Source: CBDAPI01 sp965248635 (GTDB taxonomy: Bacteria > Acidobacteriota > UBA6911 > RPQK01 > CBDAPI01). From it: 64,000 nucleotides of DNA. The notes beneath the pieces were generated by a model. That model saw only the letters and a list, made by a program, of their open reading frames with translations. It did no database searches and was not told the DNA's origin. The translations under genes and the position numbers were made by a program. The stretch spans positions 124,001 through 188,000 of the forward strand of contig OZ252114.1 in the NCBI GenBank assembly GCA_965248635.1, given 5' to 3'. Positions 16,828 to 24,971 of this stretch are shown here, one piece after another. Each line of letters starts with the position of its first letter. Position 1 is the first letter of the stretch.

Positions 16828-16856
16828 TATCTAAGATCCCGATTGGGGGCAGTCAA
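16828..16856 (-). promoter_or_regulatory. hsp20 promoter
   Basis: On the minus strand: TTGACT (16851-16856), 17-base spacer, TAGATA (16828-16833). Sits 58-86 bases upstream of the hsp20 ATG. Confidence 0.5.
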
Positions 16857-16866
16857 GGTGGGGGGA

Positions 16867-16954
16867 TTCCACGTTTCACGTTCCACGTTCCACGTTCCAT
16901 CAGGACGGCAACACTGTTGTGTCCCGGAAGCCACGTGGAACCTGAAACGTGGAA
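16867..16954. repeat. 7-nt repeat array with 21-bp inverted arms
   Basis: CACGTTC-type units with period 7 at 16867-16900 are followed by an inverted set at 16934-16954. The outer 21 bases pair with one mismatch, so the array can fold back. Located between hsp20 and the cysteine desulfurase. Confidence 0.8.
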
Positions 16955-17009
16955 CACTTCCTCAAGTGGTAGTATTCTCGCTGACACCAGGAACCAGGAA
17001 CGAAGCAAA

Positions 17010-18164
17010 ATGGAGAGAAGAGTCTATCTGGACAACAATGCATCCAGTCCCATGGACCCCATGGTGCTGGAGGCGATACAGCCGTTCTTTCTGAACGAGT
17101 TCGGAAATGCTGCCTCGATCCATGCCTATGGCCAGCAGGCTCGTGCAGCCATCGAGCGGGCCCGTTCGCAGGTTGCTGATCTTCTCTCCGCAAAACGGCG
17201 GGAGATCATCTTCACCTGTGGCGGAACCGAGGCTGACAACGCCGCCATCGATGGAGTAGCTCGCAGGTTTGCCGGGAGTGGGGGACATGTCATCACCTCG
17301 ACAATCGAGCATCCTGCCGTTTTGAAGAGCTGCCAGTTTCTGGAGCAGAAGGGCTTCCGAGTCACCTACATCTCTGCGGGCGAAGAAGGAATCGTTCGGG
17401 TCGAGGACGTCAAAAAGGCGCTTTCTCAAGACACCATTCTGGTCTCGATCATGCACGCCAACAACGAGGTAGGTACTCTCCAGCCCATCGAAGAGATCGC
17501 CTGGCTCACGCGGCAGCAGGGAATTCTCTTTCACACGGATGCCGTACAGTCTGTCGGAAAGATTCCAGTGGACGTCCACCAGTTGGGCGTCGATCTCCTC
17601 TCTTTATCCGGTCACAAGTTTCATGGGCCCAAAGGAGTCGGGGCCATGTACCTTCGTGACTCGGTCCGGACAGAACCTTTCATGCTGGGCGGGTCACACG
17701 AGCGCCACCGGCGCGCCGGGACTGAAAATGTGCCGGGAATCGTCGGGCTCGGTGAGGCCTGCCGACTGGCTGGGGAATCACACCAGGATATGCAGAGCCG
17801 GGTGGCCGGCCTTCGTGACCGTTTCGAGGAAGGGCTTTTGCAGCGTCTGCCCGGCTGTGTCGTGAACGGAAGACGGAGTTCTCGCGTGCCCCACACTGCA
17901 AATCTCAGCTTCGACGGAGTTGAGGGGGAGGCACTTCTGGTGGCTCTCGACTTCAAGGGTATAGCGGTCTCGACGGGTGCCGCCTGTTCCTCGGGCTCAC
18001 TGGAACCCTCGCACGTGCTCCAGGCCATGAAGCTGCGACGCCATCGAATCCAGGGAGCTATCCGGTTCAGCCTGAGCCGGATGACCATCCAAGAGGACAT
18101 GGACTACGCGCTGGAAACGGTGGTGGAGACGGTAAGTCGGATCAGGAGCGTGGGAGTCGGTTGA
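17010..18164 (+). CDS. Cysteine desulfurase (NifS/IscS family)
   Basis: A 384-residue class V PLP aminotransferase that takes sulfur from cysteine as a persulfide for Fe-S clusters and tRNA thiolation. The ATG at 17010 gives the conserved start RRVYLDNNASSPMDP; the upstream open frame is repeat DNA. PLP Lys203 is in SLSGHKFHGPKG, and the catalytic Cys326 is in TGAACSSGSLEPSHVL. That short loop fits NifS/IscS rather than SufS. Likely users in the window are the IscU-like scaffold (9.1 kb) and ThiI (25 kb). Its stop overlaps the TTG start of acetoacetyl-CoA synthetase. Confidence 0.92.
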   Translation: MERRVYLDNNASSPMDPMVLEAIQPFFLNEFGNAASIHAYGQQARAAIERARSQVADLLSAKRREIIFTCGGTEADNAAIDGVARRFAGSGGHVITSTIEHPAVLKSCQFLEQKGFRVTYISAGEEGIVRVEDVKKALSQDTILVSIMHANNEVGTLQPIEEIAWLTRQQGILFHTDAVQSVGKIPVDVHQLGVDLLSLSGHKFHGPKGVGAMYLRDSVRTEPFMLGGSHERHRRAGTENVPGIVGLGEACRLAGESHQDMQSRVAGLRDRFEEGLLQRLPGCVVNGRRSSRVPHTANLSFDGVEGEALLVALDFKGIAVSTGAACSSGSLEPSHVLQAMKLRRHRIQGAIRFSLSRMTIQEDMDYALETVVETVSRIRSVGVG

Positions 18165-20104
18165 GCAAGTGCCTCTGGAAACCGTCGTCGGAGAGTGTCG
18201 AACGAGCCAATCTGACTCGCTTCATTCACAAGGTAAGTCGGTCTTCCCCTGAAGTTGTCGACTATCCGAGTCTTTACAGATGGTCGATCGATCATCCTGA
18301 ACTTTTCTGGTCCGAGGTCTGGAGCTTCTGCGAAATGTTGGCCTCCAGGAAATGGGGTCGGGTTGTTGACGATGTAACCCGGATGCCCGGTGCCCGCTGG
18401 TTCTCAGGGGCCAGGCTCAATTTCGCGCAAAACCTGCTTCGCTACAGGGATGATCAACCGGCCATTATTGGCTGGAACGAATCCGGCCGCCATCAGATTC
18501 TCACCTACTCCGAACTGTTTCGGCGAAGCGCCGGTTTTGCCCTGGCGCTACGGGAGGCGGGAATCAAGATCGGTGATCGGGTCGGCGGCTTTATGCCCAA
18601 TATCGCTGAAACAATTATCGCCATGCTGGGAACCAGCAGCCTCGGCGCCTACTGGTCGTCCTGCTCTCCGGACTTTGGTGCCAAGGGAGTTGTCGACCGG
18701 TTCGGACAGATCCGGCCCAGCATCCTGGTCTGTGCAGACGGGTATCAATATGCCGGGAAATCCTTCGATCGGCTGGAGCGAGTCCGGGGGGTCCTGGAAC
18801 AGATCCCCGCAATTTCAAAAGTCGTGGTCGTCCCCTATCTGAATTCGAACCCGGACATATCCAAAATTCCCAACGCTGTACTTTGGAAAGACTTTGCAGG
18901 CCAGGCCGAGGAGATCGACTTTGAGCAGCTCCCCTTCGACCACCCTCTCTACATCATGTATTCGTCGGGCACGACGGGTTTGCCCAAATGCATGGTCCAC
19001 GGAGCTGGAGGGACTCTGATTCAGCACCTCAAGGAGCTGGTTCTTCACACCAACCTGAGCAGGGAAGACAGGGTCTTTTACGCCACCACCTGTGGCTGGA
19101 TGATGTGGAACTGGCTGGTGAGCAACCTGGCGGTGGGAGCGACGGTGCTTCTCTACGACGGGTCTCCGTTTCACCGGCGGCCCGAAATTCTGTTCGATCT
19201 CGCCGAGCAAGAAGAGGTGACGGTGTTTGGAACCAGCGCCAAGTATCTGTCCCTGGCCGCGAAGAGCGGGCTCCATGCGTCGAAGACACACGACCTGCAG
19301 TCGCTTCGAACGATTCTTTCAACCGGCTCGCCCCTGGCGCCCTCCAGCTATGATTATGTGTATCGGCAGATCAAGGCAGATGTTTGCCTTTCCTCCATGT
19401 CCGGAGGGACGGATCTCATCTCCTCTTTTGCTCTCGGGAATCCCATCGGTGCGGTATTCAGGGGCGAAATGCAGGCTCTGAGTCTGGGAATGAAGGTGGA
19501 AATCTTCAACCAGGCCGGCCAGCCGACCAGCCTGGAGCCAGGGGAACTGGTCTGCTCGCAGGCCTTCCCATCCATGCCGGTGAAGTTCTGGAGTGACCCG
19601 GACGGGAGCAGGTACCAGAATGCCTATTTCAATTATTTTCCCGGCGTCTGGCGTCACGGGGACTGGGCCCGGTTGACCTCGAATGGAGGCATGATCATCT
19701 ACGGACGCTCCGATGCAACCCTGAATCCCGGAGGAGTGCGCATTGGAACGGCCGAGATCTACCGCCAGGTTGAGCAGAGGGAGGAAGTGCTGGAAGCCAT
19801 CGTGGTTGGACAGGAATGGGAAGATGATGTTCGAATCGTACTCTTTCTCCGGCTCAAGGAGGGACTCACCCTGGATGAGGGGTTGATCCGGGACATCCGC
19901 AACGGCATCCGGGAGAACACCTCGCCCCACCACGTCCCCAAGAAAATCGTGCAGGTTGCCGATATTCCACGGACGATCAGCGGGAAAATCAGCGAACTGT
20001 CGGTAAGGAATGTGATTCACGGCAAGGAAGTAACCAACGCCGATGCCCTGGCCAATCCTGAGGCATTGGATCTGTACCGGAATCTGCCGGAGTTGACCGT
20101 CTGA
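18161..20104 (+). CDS. Acetoacetyl-CoA synthetase (acetoacetate-CoA ligase)
   Basis: A 647-residue ANL-superfamily enzyme activating acetoacetate with ATP and CoA. Family marks: N-terminal WKPSSESVERANLTRF and WSIDHPELFWSEVW, the P-loop-like YSSGTTGLPK near 270, TTCGWMMWNW, SGGTDLISSF, and RSDATLNPGGVRIGTAEIYR near 535, with a C-terminal catalytic Lys region (RTISGKISEL). The TTG start at 18161 overlaps the cysteine desulfurase stop as TTGA and gives the family's normal N terminus. It would feed the thiolase at 28.3 kb in ketone-body use. A strong REP-like hairpin follows. Confidence 0.92.
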   Translation: MSKCLWKPSSESVERANLTRFIHKVSRSSPEVVDYPSLYRWSIDHPELFWSEVWSFCEMLASRKWGRVVDDVTRMPGARWFSGARLNFAQNLLRYRDDQPAIIGWNESGRHQILTYSELFRRSAGFALALREAGIKIGDRVGGFMPNIAETIIAMLGTSSLGAYWSSCSPDFGAKGVVDRFGQIRPSILVCADGYQYAGKSFDRLERVRGVLEQIPAISKVVVVPYLNSNPDISKIPNAVLWKDFAGQAEEIDFEQLPFDHPLYIMYSSGTTGLPKCMVHGAGGTLIQHLKELVLHTNLSREDRVFYATTCGWMMWNWLVSNLAVGATVLLYDGSPFHRRPEILFDLAEQEEVTVFGTSAKYLSLAAKSGLHASKTHDLQSLRTILSTGSPLAPSSYDYVYRQIKADVCLSSMSGGTDLISSFALGNPIGAVFRGEMQALSLGMKVEIFNQAGQPTSLEPGELVCSQAFPSMPVKFWSDPDGSRYQNAYFNYFPGVWRHGDWARLTSNGGMIIYGRSDATLNPGGVRIGTAEIYRQVEQREEVLEAIVVGQEWEDDVRIVLFLRLKEGLTLDEGLIRDIRNGIRENTSPHHVPKKIVQVADIPRTISGKISELSVRNVIHGKEVTNADALANPEALDLYRNLPELTV

Positions 20105-20184
20105 ATTCCAAATTGATAACGGAGCCGAGCGTTAGCGATCGGAGATCCGGGGATCTCCCGCGTTCGTGTTCTGAGGGTCAGCAG

Positions 20185-20258
20185 AAAGTGGGAGGGGGCC
20201 CCGGGGCGACTCCCGGGAAGATTTAAACGGTCGCTGCCCCGGGGCCCCCTCCCACTTT
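20185..20258. repeat. REP-like inverted pair (BIME-like), possible bidirectional terminator
   Basis: Two inverted copies of a unit beginning GTGGGAGGGGGCCCCGGGGC, with 23-bp perfect arms (20185-20207 and 20236-20258) and a 28-base loop. It lies between convergent acetoacetyl-CoA synthetase and DUF255 genes. TTTT follows the right arm. The GTGGG head and GC-rich palindrome resemble REP elements. Confidence 0.7.
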
Positions 20259-20265
20259 TCAAGTC

Positions 20266-20310
20266 TGCAACGTTGGAACCTTGGAACTTTGGAACCTTGG
20301 AACGCGGAAC
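20266..20310. repeat. 8-nt tandem repeats (TTGGAAC units)
   Basis: Four to five copies of (C/T)TTGGAAC with period 8 next to the REP-like pair, downstream of the DUF255 gene. Confidence 0.75.
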
Positions 20311-20314
20311 CAGT

Positions 20315-22588
20315 CTACCGGTCCAGCAGCTGCCCCATCACCTTGGGATCACTGGTAGGCAGCTGACAGACATAGTTCTCGCAGATATAGGCGGTGGCCC
20401 GTCCGCCGATGGGCCGGAAACTGTCCAGGACCTCGATCCGGGAGGCCAACCGCTTGTGGGCTCGCCCGCCGTCCGCGAGAAAGACAACCCGGTGCGGAAG
20501 GTGGCGACGATGCACTTCCCGGAGTAAGGCCCAGGTGTCCGCTGCCTCTCGTTGTCCCGCCAGGAAAATCTGTTTGGGCTTGGACTCTGCGCGGCTCAGG
20601 ACTACCAGCATCAGCGGCATGGTCTGCGGCCGCTGCGCCAGCGATCCCGAAAAGGCTCTTGCAAAATGCCGCACCTTCTCCAGCAGCCGTTCCTCGCCGC
20701 CCAGGTTGCCCAGACGAATCAGATTGAGAAGCGCCACCGAGTTGGGAGAAGGCTCAGCTCCGTCATACCGATCCTTCATTCGCAGCAGAACCGATTTGTC
20801 CTGGCCGGTGGTGCTGAAAAACCCTGCCTGGCTCTCATCCCAAAAGGAGTTCTGCATGCGCTCCGCCAGATCCATCGACCAGAGTAGCCATTCCTCTTCC
20901 AGAGAAGCCTCGTAAAGGTCGATCAAGCCCTGGATCAAGAAAGCATAGTCATCCAGAAAACCGGGGATGCGTGCTTCACCTGCACGATAGCGGCGGTGGA
21001 GCGCCCCCGACTTTGCATCATAAAGGTGGCTGCGGATGAAGCGGGCGCCGCGCCGAGCCTCCTCCAGATAGCGGCCATCCTCGAGAACCTGAGACGCCCT
21101 GGCCAGAGCTGAGATCATCAGGCCGTTCCAGGAGGTGAGGATCTTGTCATCGCGCAGGGGACGGGGACGTTTTTCTCGGAGCCGGAAGAGGGTGCTCCTG
21201 GCCCTCTCCCGATGCTCCTGAACTTCTGCAACCGGGATACTCAGCTCGGCAGCCACTTCTTCTAAAGGCCGGGCCTGATAGAGAATATTTTTGTTCTTGA
21301 ATTCCGAAAAAGGATCACGAGCGACATTGCCTTCGGGTTTGACACCGAAAAGGCGGACGAACACCTGCGCGGTCTTCTCATCGAGATGCCGGCGAATCTC
21401 TTCCTCACTCCAGACGTAGAAGGCTCCCTCTGCCTCTTCATCTGAGTCGAACCCGAGCAGGCTATCTGCGTCCTCAGCCGAATAGAAGCCACCTTCAGGA
21501 TTCGCCATGTCGCGAAGCACATACTCCAGCGTGTTCCGAGCCACGGCTGCCAGGTCGGGATCCCCACTGATCTGGTAAGCCTCCAGATAAGCAACCACGA
21601 GCTGAGCCTGGTCATAGAGCATCTTCTCGAAATGGGGGAGGAACCAGCGTTTGTCGGTGGAGTAGCGATGAAAGCCGCCTCCCAAATGGTCGTTCATCCC
21701 ACCCCCAGCCATCTCTTGTAGCGTCTTGAGGGTCATTTCGGCGGCTGGTCCGGCCATCTTCAGGCTGGAGTAGTAGTAGAGAAGAAACTGTAGATTGACA
21801 GGCCTGGGGAACTTGGGAGCCGATCCGAAACCTCCCAGATCCTTGTCAAAGTTCCTCTCATACCACTGGTAGGCCTTTTCCAGGATTTCCGCAATGCTGG
21901 TCTCGGCTCTTGTCGCCAGTCGCTGGCGCTTTCGTAGGCGCTCCGTAATGCGGTCGGCAGAGTCCAGAATCTTTTCTCGATCATCTGACCACTGCTGATG
22001 GACGGTCCCTAACACCTGGGGGAAGCCCGGCCTACCGGGCCGCCCTTGGGGAGGGAAGTAAGTTCCACCGTAGAAGGGTTTGAGATCGCCGGTCAGAAAG
22101 ACGGACATGGGCCAGCCGCCGCGCCCCGTGGTTGTCTGTACAAAAGCCATATAGACGCTGTCCACGTCGGGCCGCTCTTCGCGATCCACCTTGATACAGA
22201 TGAAATGCTCATTCATGATGGCCGCGATATCCGGATTGGAGAACGATTCTCGCTCCATGACATGACACCAGTGGCAGGTGGAGTAGCCTATGGAAAGAAA
22301 AATCGGCTTGTCCTCTTTGCGAGCCTGCTCAAACGCTTCCTCTCCCCACGGGTACCAGTTGACAGGATTGTAGGCGTGCTGCAAGAGGTAGGGACTCTTT
22401 TCGTGAATCAGCCGGTTCGCTTTGCCCTTTTCTGAAGCCGGGTGGTGGGAGGACTCTCGCCTCGACTGAGGGGATGCCGCCACCTGGCCGGTCGGTCGGC
22501 TTGCCAACCAGCCCTCGGAAGCCTGGCAACCCAAGACCGGGCAAAACCAGAGGATGAACGTGATGCGGTCCAGATGCATTTTGAACAT
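20315..22588 (-). CDS. DUF255 thioredoxin-domain protein (YyaL/SPATA20 family), predicted lipoprotein
   Basis: A 757-residue protein. A signal-like N terminus ends in VLGC with Cys21 as possible lipidation site. After a low-complexity linker comes the thioredoxin-like DUF255 domain (about 57-220), starting NRLIHEKSPYLLQHAYNPVNW and holding the CHWC pair (Cys105, Cys108) in STCHWCHVMERESF. The C-terminal half is an (alpha/alpha)6-barrel-like region. Family function is unsettled; a redox or sugar-related role has been suggested. Starts at 22588 or the second Met (22579). The long gene-free region upstream is discussed separately. Confidence 0.9.
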   Translation of the reverse strand: MFKMHLDRITFILWFCPVLGCQASEGWLASRPTGQVAASPQSRRESSHHPASEKGKANRLIHEKSPYLLQHAYNPVNWYPWGEEAFEQARKEDKPIFLSIGYSTCHWCHVMERESFSNPDIAAIMNEHFICIKVDREERPDVDSVYMAFVQTTTGRGGWPMSVFLTGDLKPFYGGTYFPPQGRPGRPGFPQVLGTVHQQWSDDREKILDSADRITERLRKRQRLATRAETSIAEILEKAYQWYERNFDKDLGGFGSAPKFPRPVNLQFLLYYYSSLKMAGPAAEMTLKTLQEMAGGGMNDHLGGGFHRYSTDKRWFLPHFEKMLYDQAQLVVAYLEAYQISGDPDLAAVARNTLEYVLRDMANPEGGFYSAEDADSLLGFDSDEEAEGAFYVWSEEEIRRHLDEKTAQVFVRLFGVKPEGNVARDPFSEFKNKNILYQARPLEEVAAELSIPVAEVQEHRERARSTLFRLREKRPRPLRDDKILTSWNGLMISALARASQVLEDGRYLEEARRGARFIRSHLYDAKSGALHRRYRAGEARIPGFLDDYAFLIQGLIDLYEASLEEEWLLWSMDLAERMQNSFWDESQAGFFSTTGQDKSVLLRMKDRYDGAEPSPNSVALLNLIRLGNLGGEERLLEKVRHFARAFSGSLAQRPQTMPLMLVVLSRAESKPKQIFLAGQREAADTWALLREVHRRHLPHRVVFLADGGRAHKRLASRIEVLDSFRPIGGRATAYICENYVCQLPTSDPKVMGQLLDR

Positions 22589-22607
22589 GAGGCCCCTTCA
22601 GGATAAT
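22581..22607 (+). promoter_or_regulatory. Candidate promoter for the structured RNA region
   Basis: TTGAAC (22581-22586), 15-base spacer, GATAAT (22602-22607), reading rightward from inside the start of the DUF255 gene on the opposite strand. Spacing is one to two bases short; support is modest. Confidence 0.3.
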
Positions 22608-22639
22608 CGATGAGCCTAGGCCTTCACCAATAGAGATGG

Positions 22640-23157
22640 GTGGAATGACCTGTCCAACGGACTGCGCAGGCTGTGGCGGAGCACGGGGGAAAGCCCGAGC
22701 CCGACGTGTCTTCCTAGCCTTCCTTAGGAGCCAGGACCCGCCGCCCTCAGGCGCTAAGGAACAGTGCTCACCGAGGGAGCGACAGAATGGCGCGCTCATT
22801 TGCATTCGCGCCTCTGTCACCTCGGCGGTAGTTCAAGTGAGCTCCGGGATCGGCCCACAGGCCGCTGAGGAACAGTCACCGTCAAGGAACCATCAGAGGC
22901 AGGAGCGGAAGCGACTGCGTGGCGACCGACAGGTCGCCGGAGTCGCAGGAGGTCGACTCAGGGGTGAAAACCGGGATCGCGGGGAGGGGGTGCTATTCCG
23001 ATGTTCCAATAAAATTGAGCCGACCGCCGGCTGCTATGAGAGCTACGGATCTTGCGACTCAGGCAACTCCCCTAACCTCCTTGGTGGACGAAGATCGTGT
23101 CAACCACGATCATCCAATCAGTATCCAACCGATTAGATGCTAAGAAATTAGCATCTC
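22640..23157 (+). ncRNA. Candidate structured non-coding RNA, family not recognised
   Basis: No plausible gene covers 22589-23375, yet the region is dense in strong hairpins: 22720-22761 (TTCCTTAG/CTAAGGAA with nested CGCC/GGCG); 22771-22825 (three stacked 6-bp stems CCGAGG, GACAGA, GGCGCG); 22911-22946 (GCGACT and GGCGACC stems); 23093-23111 (GATCGTG/CACGATC); 23135-23156 (AGATGCTAA/TTAGCATCT closing a GAAA loop). The GNRA-type loop favours the plus strand. A GGGGGAAAGCCCGAGCCC stretch near 22685 vaguely recalls the RNase P core, but the other conserved blocks are missing. Strand and limits are inferred. Confidence 0.45.
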
Positions 23158-23340
23158 TGAACCATCACGTCAACTAGAATTGTTAAATATTTCGCATTTT
23201 TCTCTGACCCTTGCCGTGGCCCTTGCCTGTCACTCCTCGAAGATCACTCTTGGGGGATCAGCAAACCAGGGCGCGGACGTTTCGGAATTCGGGAGGCGCC
23301 TTGGGCGGCAACTCTGGAGTCGTGAACGCTACCGTCCGGC

Positions 23341-23365
23341 GGTCGCGGCCTGAGGCCCCTCCCAC
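23341..23365 (-). repeat. Single REP-like element
   Basis: On the minus strand GTGGGAGGGGCCTCAGG continuing CCGCGACC: a GTGGG head followed by a GGCCTCAGGCC palindrome. Same head as the inverted pair at 20185-20258. It lies just downstream of the antiporter gene. Confidence 0.6.
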
Positions 23366-23366
23366 A

Positions 23367-23386
23367 CGGCGGCCGTCAGGCCGCCG
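23367..23386 (-). terminator. GC-rich hairpin with the antiporter stop codon in its loop
   Basis: Perfect 8-bp arms CGGCGGCC/GGCCGCCG around a 4-base loop that contains the TGA of the upstream gene (minus strand). No T-run follows. Confidence 0.4.
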
Positions 23387-24953
23387 AAAGCAGCAGGGAC
23401 ACGACAAATAAAATGGGAATCAGAATGGCGATGCTGTATCCCATATAGCCAAAGAAAGAGGGCATTCGAATGCCGGATTTTTCGGCGATGCTCTTCACCA
23501 TGAAATTGGGACCGTTTCCAATGTAGGTGATCGCTCCCATGAAAACCGCCCCCAGGCTGATCGCAGCCAGCAGGTGCTCCATGATGAACTCTTCATCTGG
23601 AAGTGGTAGCGCGGAAAAACCCTCCATGATAGGAAGCGAGACAGCAGTCTCGAAGAAGACGACGTACGTAGGGGCATTGTCCAGCACGCTCGACAGCGCT
23701 CCTGTGAACCAGAAGAACTCAAGCGGATTGTCGATTCCCAGTTGAGCTCCTTTCACCTTCAGAATCTCGATGGGTACCTGCATGCAGATGAAGATCCCAC
23801 TGAAGAGGGCCGCGACTTCAGTGATGGCCACATAATCGAAGCGGTTGCGCATGCGAATGTTTGCGTCGGTAGAGAGCAGCGAAAGGATCACGAAGAGAAG
23901 CATGACCGTCTCTCGAAAGTAGACGGGTGGATGGAATCCCGTGTTCAGGAAGGGTTGTCCAGGGAGGATAAAGGCCACGCTTAGAACAACTCCCAGGAGC
24001 CACACGAGGTTCATGGTTCCATGCAGGCGGAGCGGTTCAACCTGTCGCTCGTCCCGGATCAAATCGCGTAGAGCTTCCTTCCTGTAAACGATCCAGTCCC
24101 AGACAAAATAAACGGCCAGCAGAATGCTGTTGACAAGCAGCCAGTAGGGCCACAGGACCAGTGTCCAGGAGAAGGGAACTCCCCGCAGATATCCGAGAAA
24201 AAGAGGAGGGTCGCCAATGGGCAGGAGCAGACCGCCGCAATTACAGGCACAGAAGATAAAAAAGAGAATCGTGTGAACCTTGTACTCACGCTCGATATTG
24301 GTCAGGATCAGCGGCCGGATAAGGACCATAGCGGCCCCCGTAGTGCCGATAAAACTGGCTAGAATTGTCCCCAGCGCAATAAAGGCCGTGTTGGTGGCCG
24401 GGTGCGCCGGCAAGTCACCGCTCAGATTGATCCCTCCGCTGATCACATAGAGGCTGAAAAGAAGGGCGATGAAGGGAATGAACTCGGAAAAGATGCCATT
24501 ACTGAAAGCTGTCCACAAGGTTTCCCAACCAGTTGCAGAAGAGGGCAAGTGAGTAAAGTGATTTTCGAGCCCTCCCGGGTGGAGCAGACCGTAATAGAGA
24601 AGCGTCGATCCACCCAGGATGATGGTCACCAGGAAGCGATTCCTGTTGTGGTGCCACCAATCCCTGGTCTGAGAGAGAAGAGGGAAAACGGCGATAGTGA
24701 TCAGCAGCAGGGCAAACGGGGTGACGGCCCAGAGGGTTGGAACAAAGGGAAGTGAGTGAGCCGTCTGGGCTTCTTCGTGGGCCGTCTCTACCAGCCGGGA
24801 GCCGGGAATTGCTCCCAGGAACAGCAGCACCGCATAGATGGAAAAGACAAGAAGAATCGCCCCAACTGCCCCACGTGAAGAACGTCGCATCTGCTCGAGA
24901 ACGCTCCCTCTTTGCGTCGTGTTGGGCCCGTGATCAGGGCGAGATCTCTCCAT
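23376..24953 (-). CDS. NhaD/ArsB-like ion transporter superfamily, probable Na+/H+ antiporter
   Basis: A 525-residue protein with about 12-13 hydrophobic segments. The pattern (TPFALLLITIAVFPLL, SFIGTTGAAMVLIRPLI, FCACNCGGLLLPIGDPPLFLGYLRGVPF, then SSVLDNAPTYVVF) fits the IT superfamily group of sodium/proton antiporters annotated near NhaD and citrate transporters. The substrate is inferred. The ATG at 24953 gives a hydrophilic leader; a later Met (MRRSSRG) may be the true start. It follows thiI by 18 bases on the same strand and probably ends the arsC operon. Confidence 0.82.
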   Translation of the reverse strand: MERSRPDHGPNTTQRGSVLEQMRRSSRGAVGAILLVFSIYAVLLFLGAIPGSRLVETAHEEAQTAHSLPFVPTLWAVTPFALLLITIAVFPLLSQTRDWWHHNRNRFLVTIILGGSTLLYYGLLHPGGLENHFTHLPSSATGWETLWTAFSNGIFSEFIPFIALLFSLYVISGGINLSGDLPAHPATNTAFIALGTILASFIGTTGAAMVLIRPLILTNIEREYKVHTILFFIFCACNCGGLLLPIGDPPLFLGYLRGVPFSWTLVLWPYWLLVNSILLAVYFVWDWIVYRKEALRDLIRDERQVEPLRLHGTMNLVWLLGVVLSVAFILPGQPFLNTGFHPPVYFRETVMLLFVILSLLSTDANIRMRNRFDYVAITEVAALFSGIFICMQVPIEILKVKGAQLGIDNPLEFFWFTGALSSVLDNAPTYVVFFETAVSLPIMEGFSALPLPDEEFIMEHLLAAISLGAVFMGAITYIGNGPNFMVKSIAEKSGIRMPSFFGYMGYSIAILIPILFVVSLLLSAA

Positions 24954-24971
24954 TGGCTGTCTCGGAGTCCG

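Noticed and set aside
16840..16860. Sigma32 heat-shock promoter for hsp20
   Set aside because: CTTGAC and CCCCAAT are present but far too close together; a sigma70-type pair fits better.
16867..16954. CRISPR-like repeats
   Set aside because: Same 7-nt tandem structure without spacers.
22680..22790. RNase P RNA
   Set aside because: One block resembles the GAGGAAAGTCC core and GACAGAA occurs nearby, but spacing is far too short and other conserved blocks are missing.
22636..23136. 166-residue frame in the gene-free region
   Set aside because: No recognisable protein pattern; the hairpins better explain the sequence.
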